A DNA stretch of 14,995 bases from Dehalococcoidia bacterium (GTDB lineage Bacteria; Chloroflexota; Dehalococcoidia; Lucifugimonadales; Australimonadaceae). A program made the translations under genes and the position numbers. Location of the stretch: contig JAGWBE010000031.1 in NCBI GenBank assembly GCA_021296055.1, positions 2,895 through 17,889 on the forward strand. Direction: 5' to 3'. The notes under the pieces were generated by a model. It searched no databases. It had not been told where the DNA came from and saw only the letters and a program-made list of their open reading frames with translations. Position 1 is the first letter of the stretch. Every line of letters starts with the position of its first letter. This document shows positions 1 to 6,487 of this stretch, in pieces.

Positions 1-477
1 ATCGCGGACAAGGGCGAGGAGTTCGCCGCGCAGCTCGAGGCTGAAATCGCGGAGGTCAGAGAGGCCGCCGCCCAAGCCGAGGGGCGCCCCACCGCCGTGA
101 TGCTGTACATGCGCGGCCTCGACTCGCTGTTCCTCATCGGGAGGCAGCATCTGAGCCACGAGCTGTTCGAGGCGAGCGGCGCGATAGGCGGCGGCGCGGC
201 GGCGGGCGTGATGGGGCCGTTCGCGCCCTTGACCGCCGAGGCGCTGGCCGCGGCCAACCCCGACTGCATCGTGGTGCTCACGGCGGGGTTGGAGTCGGTA
301 GGCGGGCGCGAGGGACTGCTGCGCCTGCCTGGTGTGGCCGAGACGGCGGCGGCGCAGGAGGGCTGCATCCTCGACTTCGACGACCAATACTTCGGGGGCG
401 GCGGCCCCCGCATGGGCCAGGTGCTGATGGAGTTGCTGCGCGCATTCCATCCAGACCTGGCGCCAAGCAGCGGGTAA
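1..477 (+). CDS. hmuT: Haem ABC transporter substrate-binding protein, C-terminal part (5' end outside window)
   Basis: The reading frame is open from base 1 to TAA at 475-477, giving 158 residues of the C-terminal lobe of a periplasmic-binding-protein-like haem carrier. The visible part has the fold pattern of this class: a long connecting helix (residues about 1-32), a strand with VMLYMRGLDSLFLIG, then AANPDCIVVLTAGLESVGG and a closing PRMGQVLMELLRAFHP helix. No start or signal peptide is visible, so the upstream half, and with it any lipobox, lies outside the window. Assignment to haem rather than siderophore or B12 uptake rests on the three genes that follow: a FecCD permease, a HmuV-type ATPase with the family's FPFTAREV segment, and a haem-degrading monooxygenase. 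The permease starts 6 nt downstream. The transporter-component call is strong; haem specificity is inferred. Confidence 0.82.
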   Translation: MADKGEEFAAQLEAEIAEVREAAAQAEGRPTAVMLYMRGLDSLFLIGRQHLSHELFEASGAIGGGAAAGVMGPFAPLTAEALAAANPDCIVVLTAGLESVGGREGLLRLPGVAETAAAQEGCILDFDDQYFGGGGPRMGQVLMELLRAFHPDLAPSSG

Positions 478-483
478 TGGTCG

Positions 484-1581
484 ATGGGCGCTAAGGCAGT
501 GACGCGCCTGCGAGCGCTCCATCAGGCGGCGGGCCGGCGCGTTTCCTCCCCACGGCTCGCCGCCTCGACGCTGCTCGGAATCATGACGGCGCTCTTCGTC
601 GCCGCCCTGTTCGCCAACGTCGGTATGGGGGCGGTCGAGATTCCGCCCGCGCAGGCGGTCGCCATCCTCCTCAGCCACGCGGGGATCGACGCCGGCCCCG
701 ACTTCACGCCCAGGAGCGACGCCATCCTGTGGAACATACGGCTGCCCCGCGTCGCGCTGGGCATCCTGGTAGGCGGCAGCCTCGCTCTGGCGGGCACGGC
801 GCTGCAAGGCGTCTTCCGCAATCCGCTGGCCGAGCCGGGCGTCATCGGCGTGTCCAGCGGCGCGGCGGCGGGAGCGGTGGGCGCCATCATCCTGGGGTTC
901 AGCGTCTTCAACTTCCACGGCGTCGCGGTCGCGGCCTTCCTGAGCGGCCTGCTGGCCACCGGCGTCGTCTACATGGTCGCCAGAGCCTACGGGCAGACGT
1001 CGGTCACGACGCTCATCCTGGCGGGCATCGCAGTGAACGCGACGGCGGGCGCCTTCACGGGCTTGTTCATCTTCATCGCCGACGACGACCAGTTGCGCAG
1101 CATCACCTTCTGGACGCTGGGGCACGTCGGAGGGGCGACGTGGCCGGTCGTGACCTCCATCCTGCCCTTCTTCATCGTCGGGTTCCTGCTGCTGCCCTTG
1201 TGGGCGCGGGCGCTGAACCTGCTCACGCTCGGCGACAGGGAGGCGCGGCACATGGGCGTATCCACGGAGCGCGTGCGCGTGAGCGTCATCGTGCTCAGTG
1301 CGCTGCTGACGGGCGCCGCAGTCTCCGTGGCGGGCATCATAGGGTTCGTGGGGCTGGTCGTGCCGCACGTCTTGCGGCTGGTGGCCGGGCCTGACCACCG
1401 TTTCCTGCTGCCCGCCAGCATCCTCGGCGGGGCGACGGCGCTGTTGCTGGCCGACCTCATAGCGCGGACGGTGGTGGTTCCGGCGGAGCTGCCCCTCGGC
1501 GTAGTAACCGCGATGGTGGGCGGGCCGTTCTTCCTGTGGCTCGTTCACCGCACGCGCCTCACGTGGGGAGGCATGGAATGA
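484..1581 (+). CDS. hmuU: Haem ABC transporter permease (FecCD/BtuC family)
   Basis: 365-aa integral membrane protein of the FecCD/BtuC family, a usual length for it. The family landmarks are visible: the NPLAEPGVIGVSSGAAAGA block after the second helix, the GIIGFVGLVVPHVLRL coupling region, and the C-terminal ADLIARTVVVPAELPLGVVTAMVGGP block. About ten hydrophobic helices can be counted from residue 28 onward. It would form the inner-membrane channel as a dimer, receiving haem from the binding protein encoded just upstream and powered by the ATPase encoded just downstream. The ATG at 484 lies 6 nt after the upstream stop, with only a weak ribosome site, which suggests translational coupling. 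Its stop overlaps the next gene's ATG in an ATGA. Family assignment is near certain; haem as substrate comes from the operon context. Confidence 0.93.
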   Translation: MGAKAVTRLRALHQAAGRRVSSPRLAASTLLGIMTALFVAALFANVGMGAVEIPPAQAVAILLSHAGIDAGPDFTPRSDAILWNIRLPRVALGILVGGSLALAGTALQGVFRNPLAEPGVIGVSSGAAAGAVGAIILGFSVFNFHGVAVAAFLSGLLATGVVYMVARAYGQTSVTTLILAGIAVNATAGAFTGLFIFIADDDQLRSITFWTLGHVGGATWPVVTSILPFFIVGFLLLPLWARALNLLTLGDREARHMGVSTERVRVSVIVLSALLTGAAVSVAGIIGFVGLVVPHVLRLVAGPDHRFLLPASILGGATALLLADLIARTVVVPAELPLGVVTAMVGGPFFLWLVHRTRLTWGGME

Positions 1582-2438
1582 GCGCTCCCGGCATGCGCGC
1601 CGACGGCGTCTCCTATGTCTTGCATGGCCGCGCGTTGGTGCGCGAGGTGAACGTGGACGTGCTGCCTGGGGAGGTGCTGGCGGTCGTCGGGCCGAACGGC
1701 GCGGGCAAGTCCACGCTGTGCGGCATCCTGGCGGGCGACCTCGCGCCCACGGCGGGGGAGGTGAAGGTGGACGAGCGGCCTATGCGCTCGATGAAGCCCG
1801 GCGCCCTTGCCCGCCTCCGCTCGATGCTCAGCCAGCAGACCCACCTGCGCTTCCCCTTCACCGCGCGGGAAGTGGCGATGATGGGGCGGCACCCGCACAT
1901 CCCCCGGTGGCGGTCTCCGGCGGAGAGCGACTATCAGGCGGCGGAGGATGCGCTGCGCAGCACGCAGGCGCTCCACCTCGCCGAGCGCGTCTACCCTACC
2001 CTGTCCGGCGGCGAGCAGCGGCGCGTGTCGCTTTCCCGCGTGCTCGCGCAGGACGCGCCCATCGTCCTGCTCGACGAGCCGACGACCGCGTTGGACATCG
2101 GCCACCAGCAACTGGTGATGTCGCTGTGCCGCAGGCTGGCCGCCGAGGGGCGGGCCGTGCTCGCGGTGCTCCACGACCTGAACCTCGCCGGCGCCTACGC
2201 GGACAGGGTGATGGTGATGGCGGATGGCGAGACGGTGGCGGTGGGCAGGCCGGAGGAGGCGCTGCACGCGGAGCTGCTCTCCGCTGTGTTCGATCAGGCG
2301 GTGATGGTCGTGCCACACCCGCAGACGGGGAAGCCCATCGTCCTGGCGGCCTGCGAATCGAGCCAGCCCGGTGTCCCCGCGTGGGGACGCCAACAAGTTC
2401 CGGCAACCACAAGCACGCGAGAAAGGAGCGCACTATGA
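1578..2438 (+). CDS. hmuV: Haem ABC transporter ATP-binding protein
   Basis: 286-aa cytoplasmic ATPase. Walker A GPNGAGKST at residues 38-46, signature LSGGEQRRV at 142-150, Walker B IVLLDE at 162-167 and the switch His199 are all intact. The stretch QQTHLRFPFTAREVAMMGRHPH (split around residues 86-107) is characteristic of HmuV-like haem ATPases, which carry FPFTV/AxEVV..GR here. A longer in-frame start at 1536 exists, but ATG 1578 is preferred: it overlaps the permease stop as ATGA, is preceded by GGGGAGG at 1565-1571, and yields a normal N-terminus. The last ~25 residues, after VLAACES, are a low-complexity tail that also contains the ribosome site for the next gene. The stop again overlaps the next ATG (ATGA, 2435-2438), so the last three operon genes are translationally coupled. 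Confidence 0.93.
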   Translation: MSAPGMRADGVSYVLHGRALVREVNVDVLPGEVLAVVGPNGAGKSTLCGILAGDLAPTAGEVKVDERPMRSMKPGALARLRSMLSQQTHLRFPFTAREVAMMGRHPHIPRWRSPAESDYQAAEDALRSTQALHLAERVYPTLSGGEQRRVSLSRVLAQDAPIVLLDEPTTALDIGHQQLVMSLCRRLAAEGRAVLAVLHDLNLAGAYADRVMVMADGETVAVGRPEEALHAELLSAVFDQAVMVVPHPQTGKPIVLAACESSQPGVPAWGRQQVPATTSTRERSAL

Positions 2439-2770
2439 GCGTCGTGAAGATCAACGCCATCACGCCCGCGGAGGGCGCGGAGGAGCGGTTGGAGGCGCGG
2501 TTCGGCGACCGCGTCCGGGAGGTGGAGGGCATGGAAGGGTTCGAGGGGTTCGAGTTGCTGCGGCCCGTGAAGGGCGAGACGCGCTACTACGTCTACACCC
2601 GGTGGCGCTCGGAGGAGGACTTCGAGCGCTGGGTTAACAGCGACGCCTTCAAGCGCGGCCATGCACAGAGCAACGGCGGCGACCCTGTCGCCACGCACGC
2701 CACGCTGCTTGCCTTCGAGGTGGTGGAGTGGCCCGTCCAGCAGGCGCTGGACGAGCGCACGATGGCGTAG
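2435..2770 (+). CDS. Haem-degrading monooxygenase, IsdG/IsdI/MhuD family
   Basis: 111-aa protein of the dimeric alpha-beta-barrel (ABM) monooxygenase fold. Known IsdG-type enzymes use an Asn on the first strand, a Trp and a proximal His that ligates ruffled haem. This protein has Asn7 (in VVKINAIT), Trp66 (FERWVNS) and His76 (KRGHAQS), the same spacing as in MhuD and IsdI within one residue. It should open the haem ring and release iron; the tetrapyrrole product (staphylobilin, mycobilin or biliverdin) cannot be read from sequence. It is the last gene of the haem import operon, which supports the call beyond the generic ABM annotation. Start ATG 2435 overlaps the ATPase stop, and AAAGGAG at 2422-2428 is a good ribosome site. 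No signal peptide is present, so it acts in the cytoplasm on imported haem. Confidence 0.9.
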   Translation: MSVVKINAITPAEGAEERLEARFGDRVREVEGMEGFEGFELLRPVKGETRYYVYTRWRSEEDFERWVNSDAFKRGHAQSNGGDPVATHATLLAFEVVEWPVQQALDERTMA

Positions 2771-2836
2771 GCGCGCCCGGCCATAGCGCCGTCCATGGAG
2801 ACGGAGGAATCGAGGCGAGATTCGCTCCGAGCGCCC

Positions 2837-2880
2837 CATCCCCGTTCACCCTTTGATTCCCCTCAGGGCGAACGGGGATG
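2837..2880. repeat. Strong palindrome (REP-like or terminator hairpin) after the haem operon
   Basis: The arm CATCCCCGTTC at 2837-2847 is perfectly complementary to GAACGGGGATG at 2870-2880. After one A/C mismatch the stem continues with CCC 2849-2851 pairing GGG 2866-2868, leaving a 14-nt loop (2852-2865). There is no T-tract on either side, so a classical intrinsic terminator is not shown. The arms (GTTC.CCCT... and its complement) resemble the dispersed REP-like palindromes common in GC-rich genomes; that resemblance is from memory. It could insulate the haem operon from the mutase gene. The rest of the 2771-2936 gap shows no gene. Confidence 0.75.
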
Positions 2881-2933
2881 CCGTCGCGCGGGAGGGGAGA
2901 GGAGCGGGCGCGTGGGGCGGCCTGTCGCTGCGC

Positions 2934-2947
2934 TATAGTGGCCGCCG
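2934..2947 (+). promoter_or_regulatory. Candidate -10 box and leaderless start of the mutase gene
   Basis: TATAGT at 2934-2939 matches five of six bases of the -10 consensus, in a region that is otherwise almost all G and C. The GTG at 2947 lies 7 nt behind it, where transcription would start. No convincing -35 is visible. The same geometry recurs at two other genes in the window. Confidence 0.45.
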
Positions 2948-4578
2948 TGGACGAGCGACTGGAACGCTGGCGCAGGGAGCGCTACGAGCCCGCCGTCGCG
3001 CGGCAGCCGGAGCGGTTGGCGCGGTTCGTCACCGAGTCGGGGCTGACCGTGGAACCGGTGTATGGGCCGGGGGGCGCGGCGGGCGCGGGCGCGGAGTATC
3101 CGGGCGAGTTCCCGTTCACGCGGGGGGCGCATCCCACGATGCATCGGGGGCGGCTGTGGACGATGCGCCAGTACGCGGGCTACTCCACGCCGGAGGAGAC
3201 GAACGAGCGCTTCCGCTACCTGCTGGCGCAGGGGCAGACGGGGCTGTCCGTCGCGTTCGATCTGCCGACGCAGACGGGGTACGACTCCGACCACGAGGCG
3301 GCGGAGGGGGAGGTGGGGAAGGTGGGGACGCCGGTGTGCAGCCTCGCCGACATGGAGGCGCTGCTGCGGGGCATTCCCCTCGACCGGGTGAGCACGTCGA
3401 TGACCATCAACGCGACCGCGCCGGTGCTGCTGGCGCTGTACGCGGCGGTCGCGCACAAGCAGGGCGTTCCGCTCGATCGTCTGAGCGGCACCGTGCAGAA
3501 CGACGTGCTGAAGGAGTACATCGCGCGCGGCACGTACGTCTATCCGCCGGGGCCGTCGCTGCGGCTGGCGACCGACCTGGCGGCGTTCTGCGCGGAGCGG
3601 ATGCCGCGCTGGAACCCCATCAGCATCAGCGGCTACCACATGCGGGAGGCGGGGGCGACGGCGGTGCAGGAGGTCGCCTTCACGCTCGCCAACGCGGTCG
3701 CCTACGTCGAGGCGGCGGCCTCGGCGGGGATGGACGCGGCGCGGTTCGCCGAGCGCGCGTCCTTCTTCTTCGCGGCGCACAACCACCTGTTCGAGGAGGC
3801 GGCCAAGTTCCGCGCCGCGCGCCGCCTGTGGGCGTCCATCGTGCGCGAGCGCTTCGGCGCAGCGGACGACCGCGCGTGCGTGCTGCGCTTCCACGCGCAG
3901 ACGGCGGGCGTGACGCTCACGGCGCAGCAGCCGGAGGTGAACAGCGTGCGCACCGCCGTCCAGGCGCTCGCCGCGGTGCTGGGCGGGGCGCAGTCGCTCC
4001 ACGTCAACGCGCGGGACGAGGCGCTCGGCCTGCCGACGCAGGAGTCGGCGGCGCTGGCGCTGCGGGCGCAGCAGGTGCTGGCGCACGAGTCGGGCGTCGC
4101 CGACACCGCCGATCCGCTCGGCGGCTCCTACTTCGTCGAGCACCTCACGGACGAGATCGAGGCGCGGGCGCGGGCGTACATCGAGCGCATCGACGCGCTC
4201 GGGGGCGCGGTCGTGGCCATCGAGGAGGGCTTTCAGCAAGGGGAGATCGCAGAGGCGGCGTACCAGCACTTTCAGGCGGTGGAGTCGGGGGAGCGGTCTA
4301 TCGTGGGTGTGAACCTCTATGCGGAGGACGAAGCGCCCCCGCCGCCATTGACGCGCCTCGACCCGGCGCGCGCGGCGGGGCAGGCGGCCCGCGTGCGACA
4401 GGTGCGCCGCGAGCGGGACGAGGGGCAGGCGCAGGCGGCGCTGTCGCGGCTGGTGGAGGCGGCGCGCGGCGGCGAGAACACGATGCCCTCCATCCTCGAG
4501 TGCGTGGAGGCCTACGCGACGCTGGGGGAGGTCAGCGACGCGCTGCGGTCGGTGTTCGGCGCGCACGAGGCGCCTTAG
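2947..4578 (+). CDS. Methylmalonyl-CoA mutase, large (catalytic) subunit without B12 domain
   Basis: 543-aa TIM-barrel acyl-CoA mutase domain, which interconverts (R)-methylmalonyl-CoA and succinyl-CoA with adenosylcobalamin. Aligning to the Propionibacterium enzyme with a constant 13-residue offset places its substrate residues here as Tyr76 (RQYAG, =Tyr89), Arg194 (IARGTY, =Arg207) and His231 (GYHMREAGAT, =His244). Tyr plus Arg is the methylmalonyl pattern; isobutyryl-CoA mutases carry Phe and Gln there. Other landmarks are FPFTRGAHPTM, GLSVAFDLPTQ, TAQQPEVN and DPLGGSYFVE. The protein ends after the barrel, so the B12-binding subunit (DxHxxG motif) must come from another locus; none is in the window. 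Longer in-frame starts (ATG 2878, GTG 2938) exist, but GTG 2947 begins a normal N-terminus (VDERLERW) and sits 7 nt behind a -10-like box. The gene ends 29 nt from the convergent glycosyltransferase operon. Confidence 0.93.
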   Translation: MDERLERWRRERYEPAVARQPERLARFVTESGLTVEPVYGPGGAAGAGAEYPGEFPFTRGAHPTMHRGRLWTMRQYAGYSTPEETNERFRYLLAQGQTGLSVAFDLPTQTGYDSDHEAAEGEVGKVGTPVCSLADMEALLRGIPLDRVSTSMTINATAPVLLALYAAVAHKQGVPLDRLSGTVQNDVLKEYIARGTYVYPPGPSLRLATDLAAFCAERMPRWNPISISGYHMREAGATAVQEVAFTLANAVAYVEAAASAGMDAARFAERASFFFAAHNHLFEEAAKFRAARRLWASIVRERFGAADDRACVLRFHAQTAGVTLTAQQPEVNSVRTAVQALAAVLGGAQSLHVNARDEALGLPTQESAALALRAQQVLAHESGVADTADPLGGSYFVEHLTDEIEARARAYIERIDALGGAVVAIEEGFQQGEIAEAAYQHFQAVESGERSIVGVNLYAEDEAPPPPLTRLDPARAAGQAARVRQVRRERDEGQAQAALSRLVEAARGGENTMPSILECVEAYATLGEVSDALRSVFGAHEAP

Positions 4579-4585
4579 GCGGCGG

Positions 4586-4599
4586 CGACCAGCCGGTCG
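4586..4599. terminator. Short hairpin in the convergent gap
   Basis: CGACC 4586-4590 pairs with GGTCG 4595-4599 around an AGCC loop, between the mutase stop (4578) and the stop of the last glycosyltransferase gene (4608). The stem is only 5 bp and there is no T-run, so a termination role is only suggested by position. Confidence 0.25.
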
Positions 4600-4607
4600 T
4601 CCCTCCC

Positions 4608-5516
4608 CTACGGGCGGAGGCGCGCGAGCAGGTTGAGGACGAACGCGCGGCGCTTGACGAGGACACGCGCGCTCCCTACCGGGTCGTAGCGAAATGCGGC
4701 AGCGAGCGCCCACAGCGCCGCACGGCGATTGCGGCGCAGCATCTCCGCGCCCGCCAGGCGGCGCAGCAGGCGGGCTCGAGTACGCGGGCGCCGCTTGAGC
4801 TCGGCGGCGTAGCGCGCCATATGCATGCGGATGAACGCGGCGGCGGCGGACAGGCTCTGCGGGGCCGCGTCGGCCATGCGCGCGTGGTGGTGGCCGGAGT
4901 GGGCGACGGCGACGACCTCGGGCAGGACGGCGGCCTTGTAGCGCTCGGCGATGCGGCAGATGAAGTCGGCGTCGTCGTAGCGCGAGAGGCGCGCGTCGAA
5001 GCCGCCCACCTCCCTCGCCGCCGACGCACGCACCATCAGCACGATAGTCGGCCCAGGCACGTCCAGCGCAAGCGCGTCCTCGAAGATGTTCCCATCGACG
5101 GTGCTGCGGTAGGTTGGCATGACGCGGCCCGTCGCGTCGTCCACGCTGTCCATCCACCCGTAGACCAGCCCCACGTCGGCGGGGGAGGCGTCGAGCAGTC
5201 TCACCTGCCCCTCCAACTTAGTCGGGCGCCACTCATCGTCGTCGTCAAGGAAGGCGACGTGCTCGCCCCGCGCGTTGGCGATGCCGGTGTTGATGGCGGC
5301 GGACTGCCCCCTGTTCTCGTCGTGGCGGAAGGCGCGGACGCGCGGATCGGCGAACCCCGCAATGACCGCGGGCGTGTCGTCCGACGAGCAATCGTCCACA
5401 ATCAGCAGTTCGAAGTCGGCGTAGGTCTGCGCCAGCACGCTGTTCACCGCGCGGGGCAGCAGCGCCGCACGGTTGTGCGTCGGGATGATGACGCTGACCT
5501 TGGGCGCCTTGGTCAT
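4608..5516 (-). CDS. Family 2 glycosyltransferase (fifth and last gene of the array)
   Basis: 302-aa GT-A-fold glycosyltransferase, cytoplasmic face, transferring a sugar from a nucleotide donor to an unknown acceptor. Donor-site motifs: VSVIIPTHN at residues 7-15, nucleotide-binding DDCSSDDT at 41-48, and the metal-binding DDDDE at 91-95. The acceptor half has VRASAAREVGGFDARLSRYDDADF, with the usual Asp-rich acceptor-site segment. Unlike its four paralogues it lacks the C-terminal membrane-associated FY-TPL-R element and ends about 17-26 residues earlier, after a basic VKRRAFVLNLLARLRP tail. ATG 5516 lies 4 nt after the stop of the preceding gene, and GAGAGG upstream could serve as ribosome site. 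Its N-terminal DNA is most like that of its immediate upstream neighbour (both have His in PTHN where the others have Tyr). Confidence 0.88.
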   Translation of the reverse strand: MTKAPKVSVIIPTHNRAALLPRAVNSVLAQTYADFELLIVDDCSSDDTPAVIAGFADPRVRAFRHDENRGQSAAINTGIANARGEHVAFLDDDDEWRPTKLEGQVRLLDASPADVGLVYGWMDSVDDATGRVMPTYRSTVDGNIFEDALALDVPGPTIVLMVRASAAREVGGFDARLSRYDDADFICRIAERYKAAVLPEVVAVAHSGHHHARMADAAPQSLSAAAAFIRMHMARYAAELKRRPRTRARLLRRLAGAEMLRRNRRAALWALAAAFRYDPVGSARVLVKRRAFVLNLLARLRP

Positions 5517-5520
5517 TCCC

Positions 5521-6480
5521 CTATCCTCTCCGCCGCCTTAGCGCCCGCCGCACCGCCTTGGCCCACTCGCGGTAGCGCGAGAGGGGCGTGGCGTAGAAGA
5601 CGAACACCCGCGCCAAGCGCAGCGCGTGGCGGAGGTTGGCCGGGACGAGCGGGCGCCGCCTGAACGCGCGCAGTGTCCATCGCAGTGATTCCGCCGCACG
5701 GCCGCGCTCCATCGCCAGCACCGCGCGCGTGCGCAAGATGGCGGCAAGCGTCTTTGGCCGCCGCTCCAACGGCACCGCGAATGTCTCCATGTGCAGCGCG
5801 AAGCGCCTATCCGCGCTCTCCCGCTGCGCGTCGGTCATGCGGGCAGCGCCGTGGTTCTCGTGGTAGCGCACGACCACCTGGGGCAGCGCCAGGGCGCCGT
5901 AGTTGGCGAGGATGCAGCAGGTGAAGTAAGCGTCGTTGCCTGTGGCCAAGCGTTCGTCGTAGCCGCCGGCATGCCGTGCCGCGTCCGTTCGCACGAGCAA
6001 GGCGGAGGTGGGCGCGATGGTCTTGGCCTCGAGCGCGTACTCGAACGCCTCGGCTCCCTCGAGCGTCAAGCGGCTCCCCGGCCGAGTCTCGCCGCTAGCG
6101 TCGTCGAGCATCTCTATCCAGCCGTACACCAGCGCGACTTCCGGCGGCGCGGCGTCGAGCGCGGCCACGCGGGCGGCGAGGTTGTCGAGCGTGAACTCAT
6201 CGTCGTCGTCGAGGAAGGCGGCGTACTCGCCCCGCGCCTCCGCGAGGCCGGTATTGACGGCGGCGGACTGGCCGCGGTTCGCGTCGTGCCGCAACGCGCG
6301 GACGCGCGGATCGGCGAACGCCGCGACGACCGCAGGGGTGTCGTCCGTCGAGCAATCGTCCACGATGAGCAGCTCGAAGTCGTCGTAGGTCTGCGCCAGC
6401 ACGCTGTCCACCGCGCGGGGCAGCAGCGCGGCGCGGTTGTGCGTCGGGATGATGACGCTGACTCTGGGGGCATCGCCCAT
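5521..6480 (-). CDS. Family 2 glycosyltransferase (fourth gene of the array)
   Basis: 319-aa GT-A glycosyltransferase. VSVIIPTHN at residues 7-15, DDCSTDDT at 41-48, DDDDE at 91-95 and GGYDERLATGNDAYF in the acceptor half are intact, so it should be active. The C-terminus carries the array's shared element (LARVFVFYATPLSRYREWAKAVRR), a hydrophobic stretch followed by a basic tail that may lie on the membrane. A longer frame starts at 6507 (ATG, nine residues upstream) but would overlap the preceding gene by 20 nt. The ATG at 6480 is chosen because it gives the same N-terminal length as the paralogues and a 7-nt gap. The ribosome site is weak, so it probably depends on coupling. Sugar and acceptor are unknown. 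Confidence 0.88.
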   Translation of the reverse strand: MGDAPRVSVIIPTHNRAALLPRAVDSVLAQTYDDFELLIVDDCSTDDTPAVVAAFADPRVRALRHDANRGQSAAVNTGLAEARGEYAAFLDDDDEFTLDNLAARVAALDAAPPEVALVYGWIEMLDDASGETRPGSRLTLEGAEAFEYALEAKTIAPTSALLVRTDAARHAGGYDERLATGNDAYFTCCILANYGALALPQVVVRYHENHGAARMTDAQRESADRRFALHMETFAVPLERRPKTLAAILRTRAVLAMERGRAAESLRWTLRAFRRRPLVPANLRHALRLARVFVFYATPLSRYREWAKAVRRALRRRRG

Positions 6481-6487
6481 ACGCGCC

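Noticed and set aside
1536..1577. Upstream start for the HmuV-like ATPase
   Set aside because: It would overlap the permease gene by 46 bp; ATG 1578 has the ribosome site and the ATGA overlap.
2863..5157. 764-codon open frame on the - strand
   Set aside because: Antisense to the mutase gene for most of its length, with extreme Arg/Leu/His content; a shadow of GC-rich codon structure.
2853..5663. 936-codon open frame on the + strand
   Set aside because: It runs in another frame through the mutase gene and then antisense through two glycosyltransferase genes. Its composition (Arg, Gly, Ala, His) is that of a GC-rich shadow frame and it has no recognisable motif.
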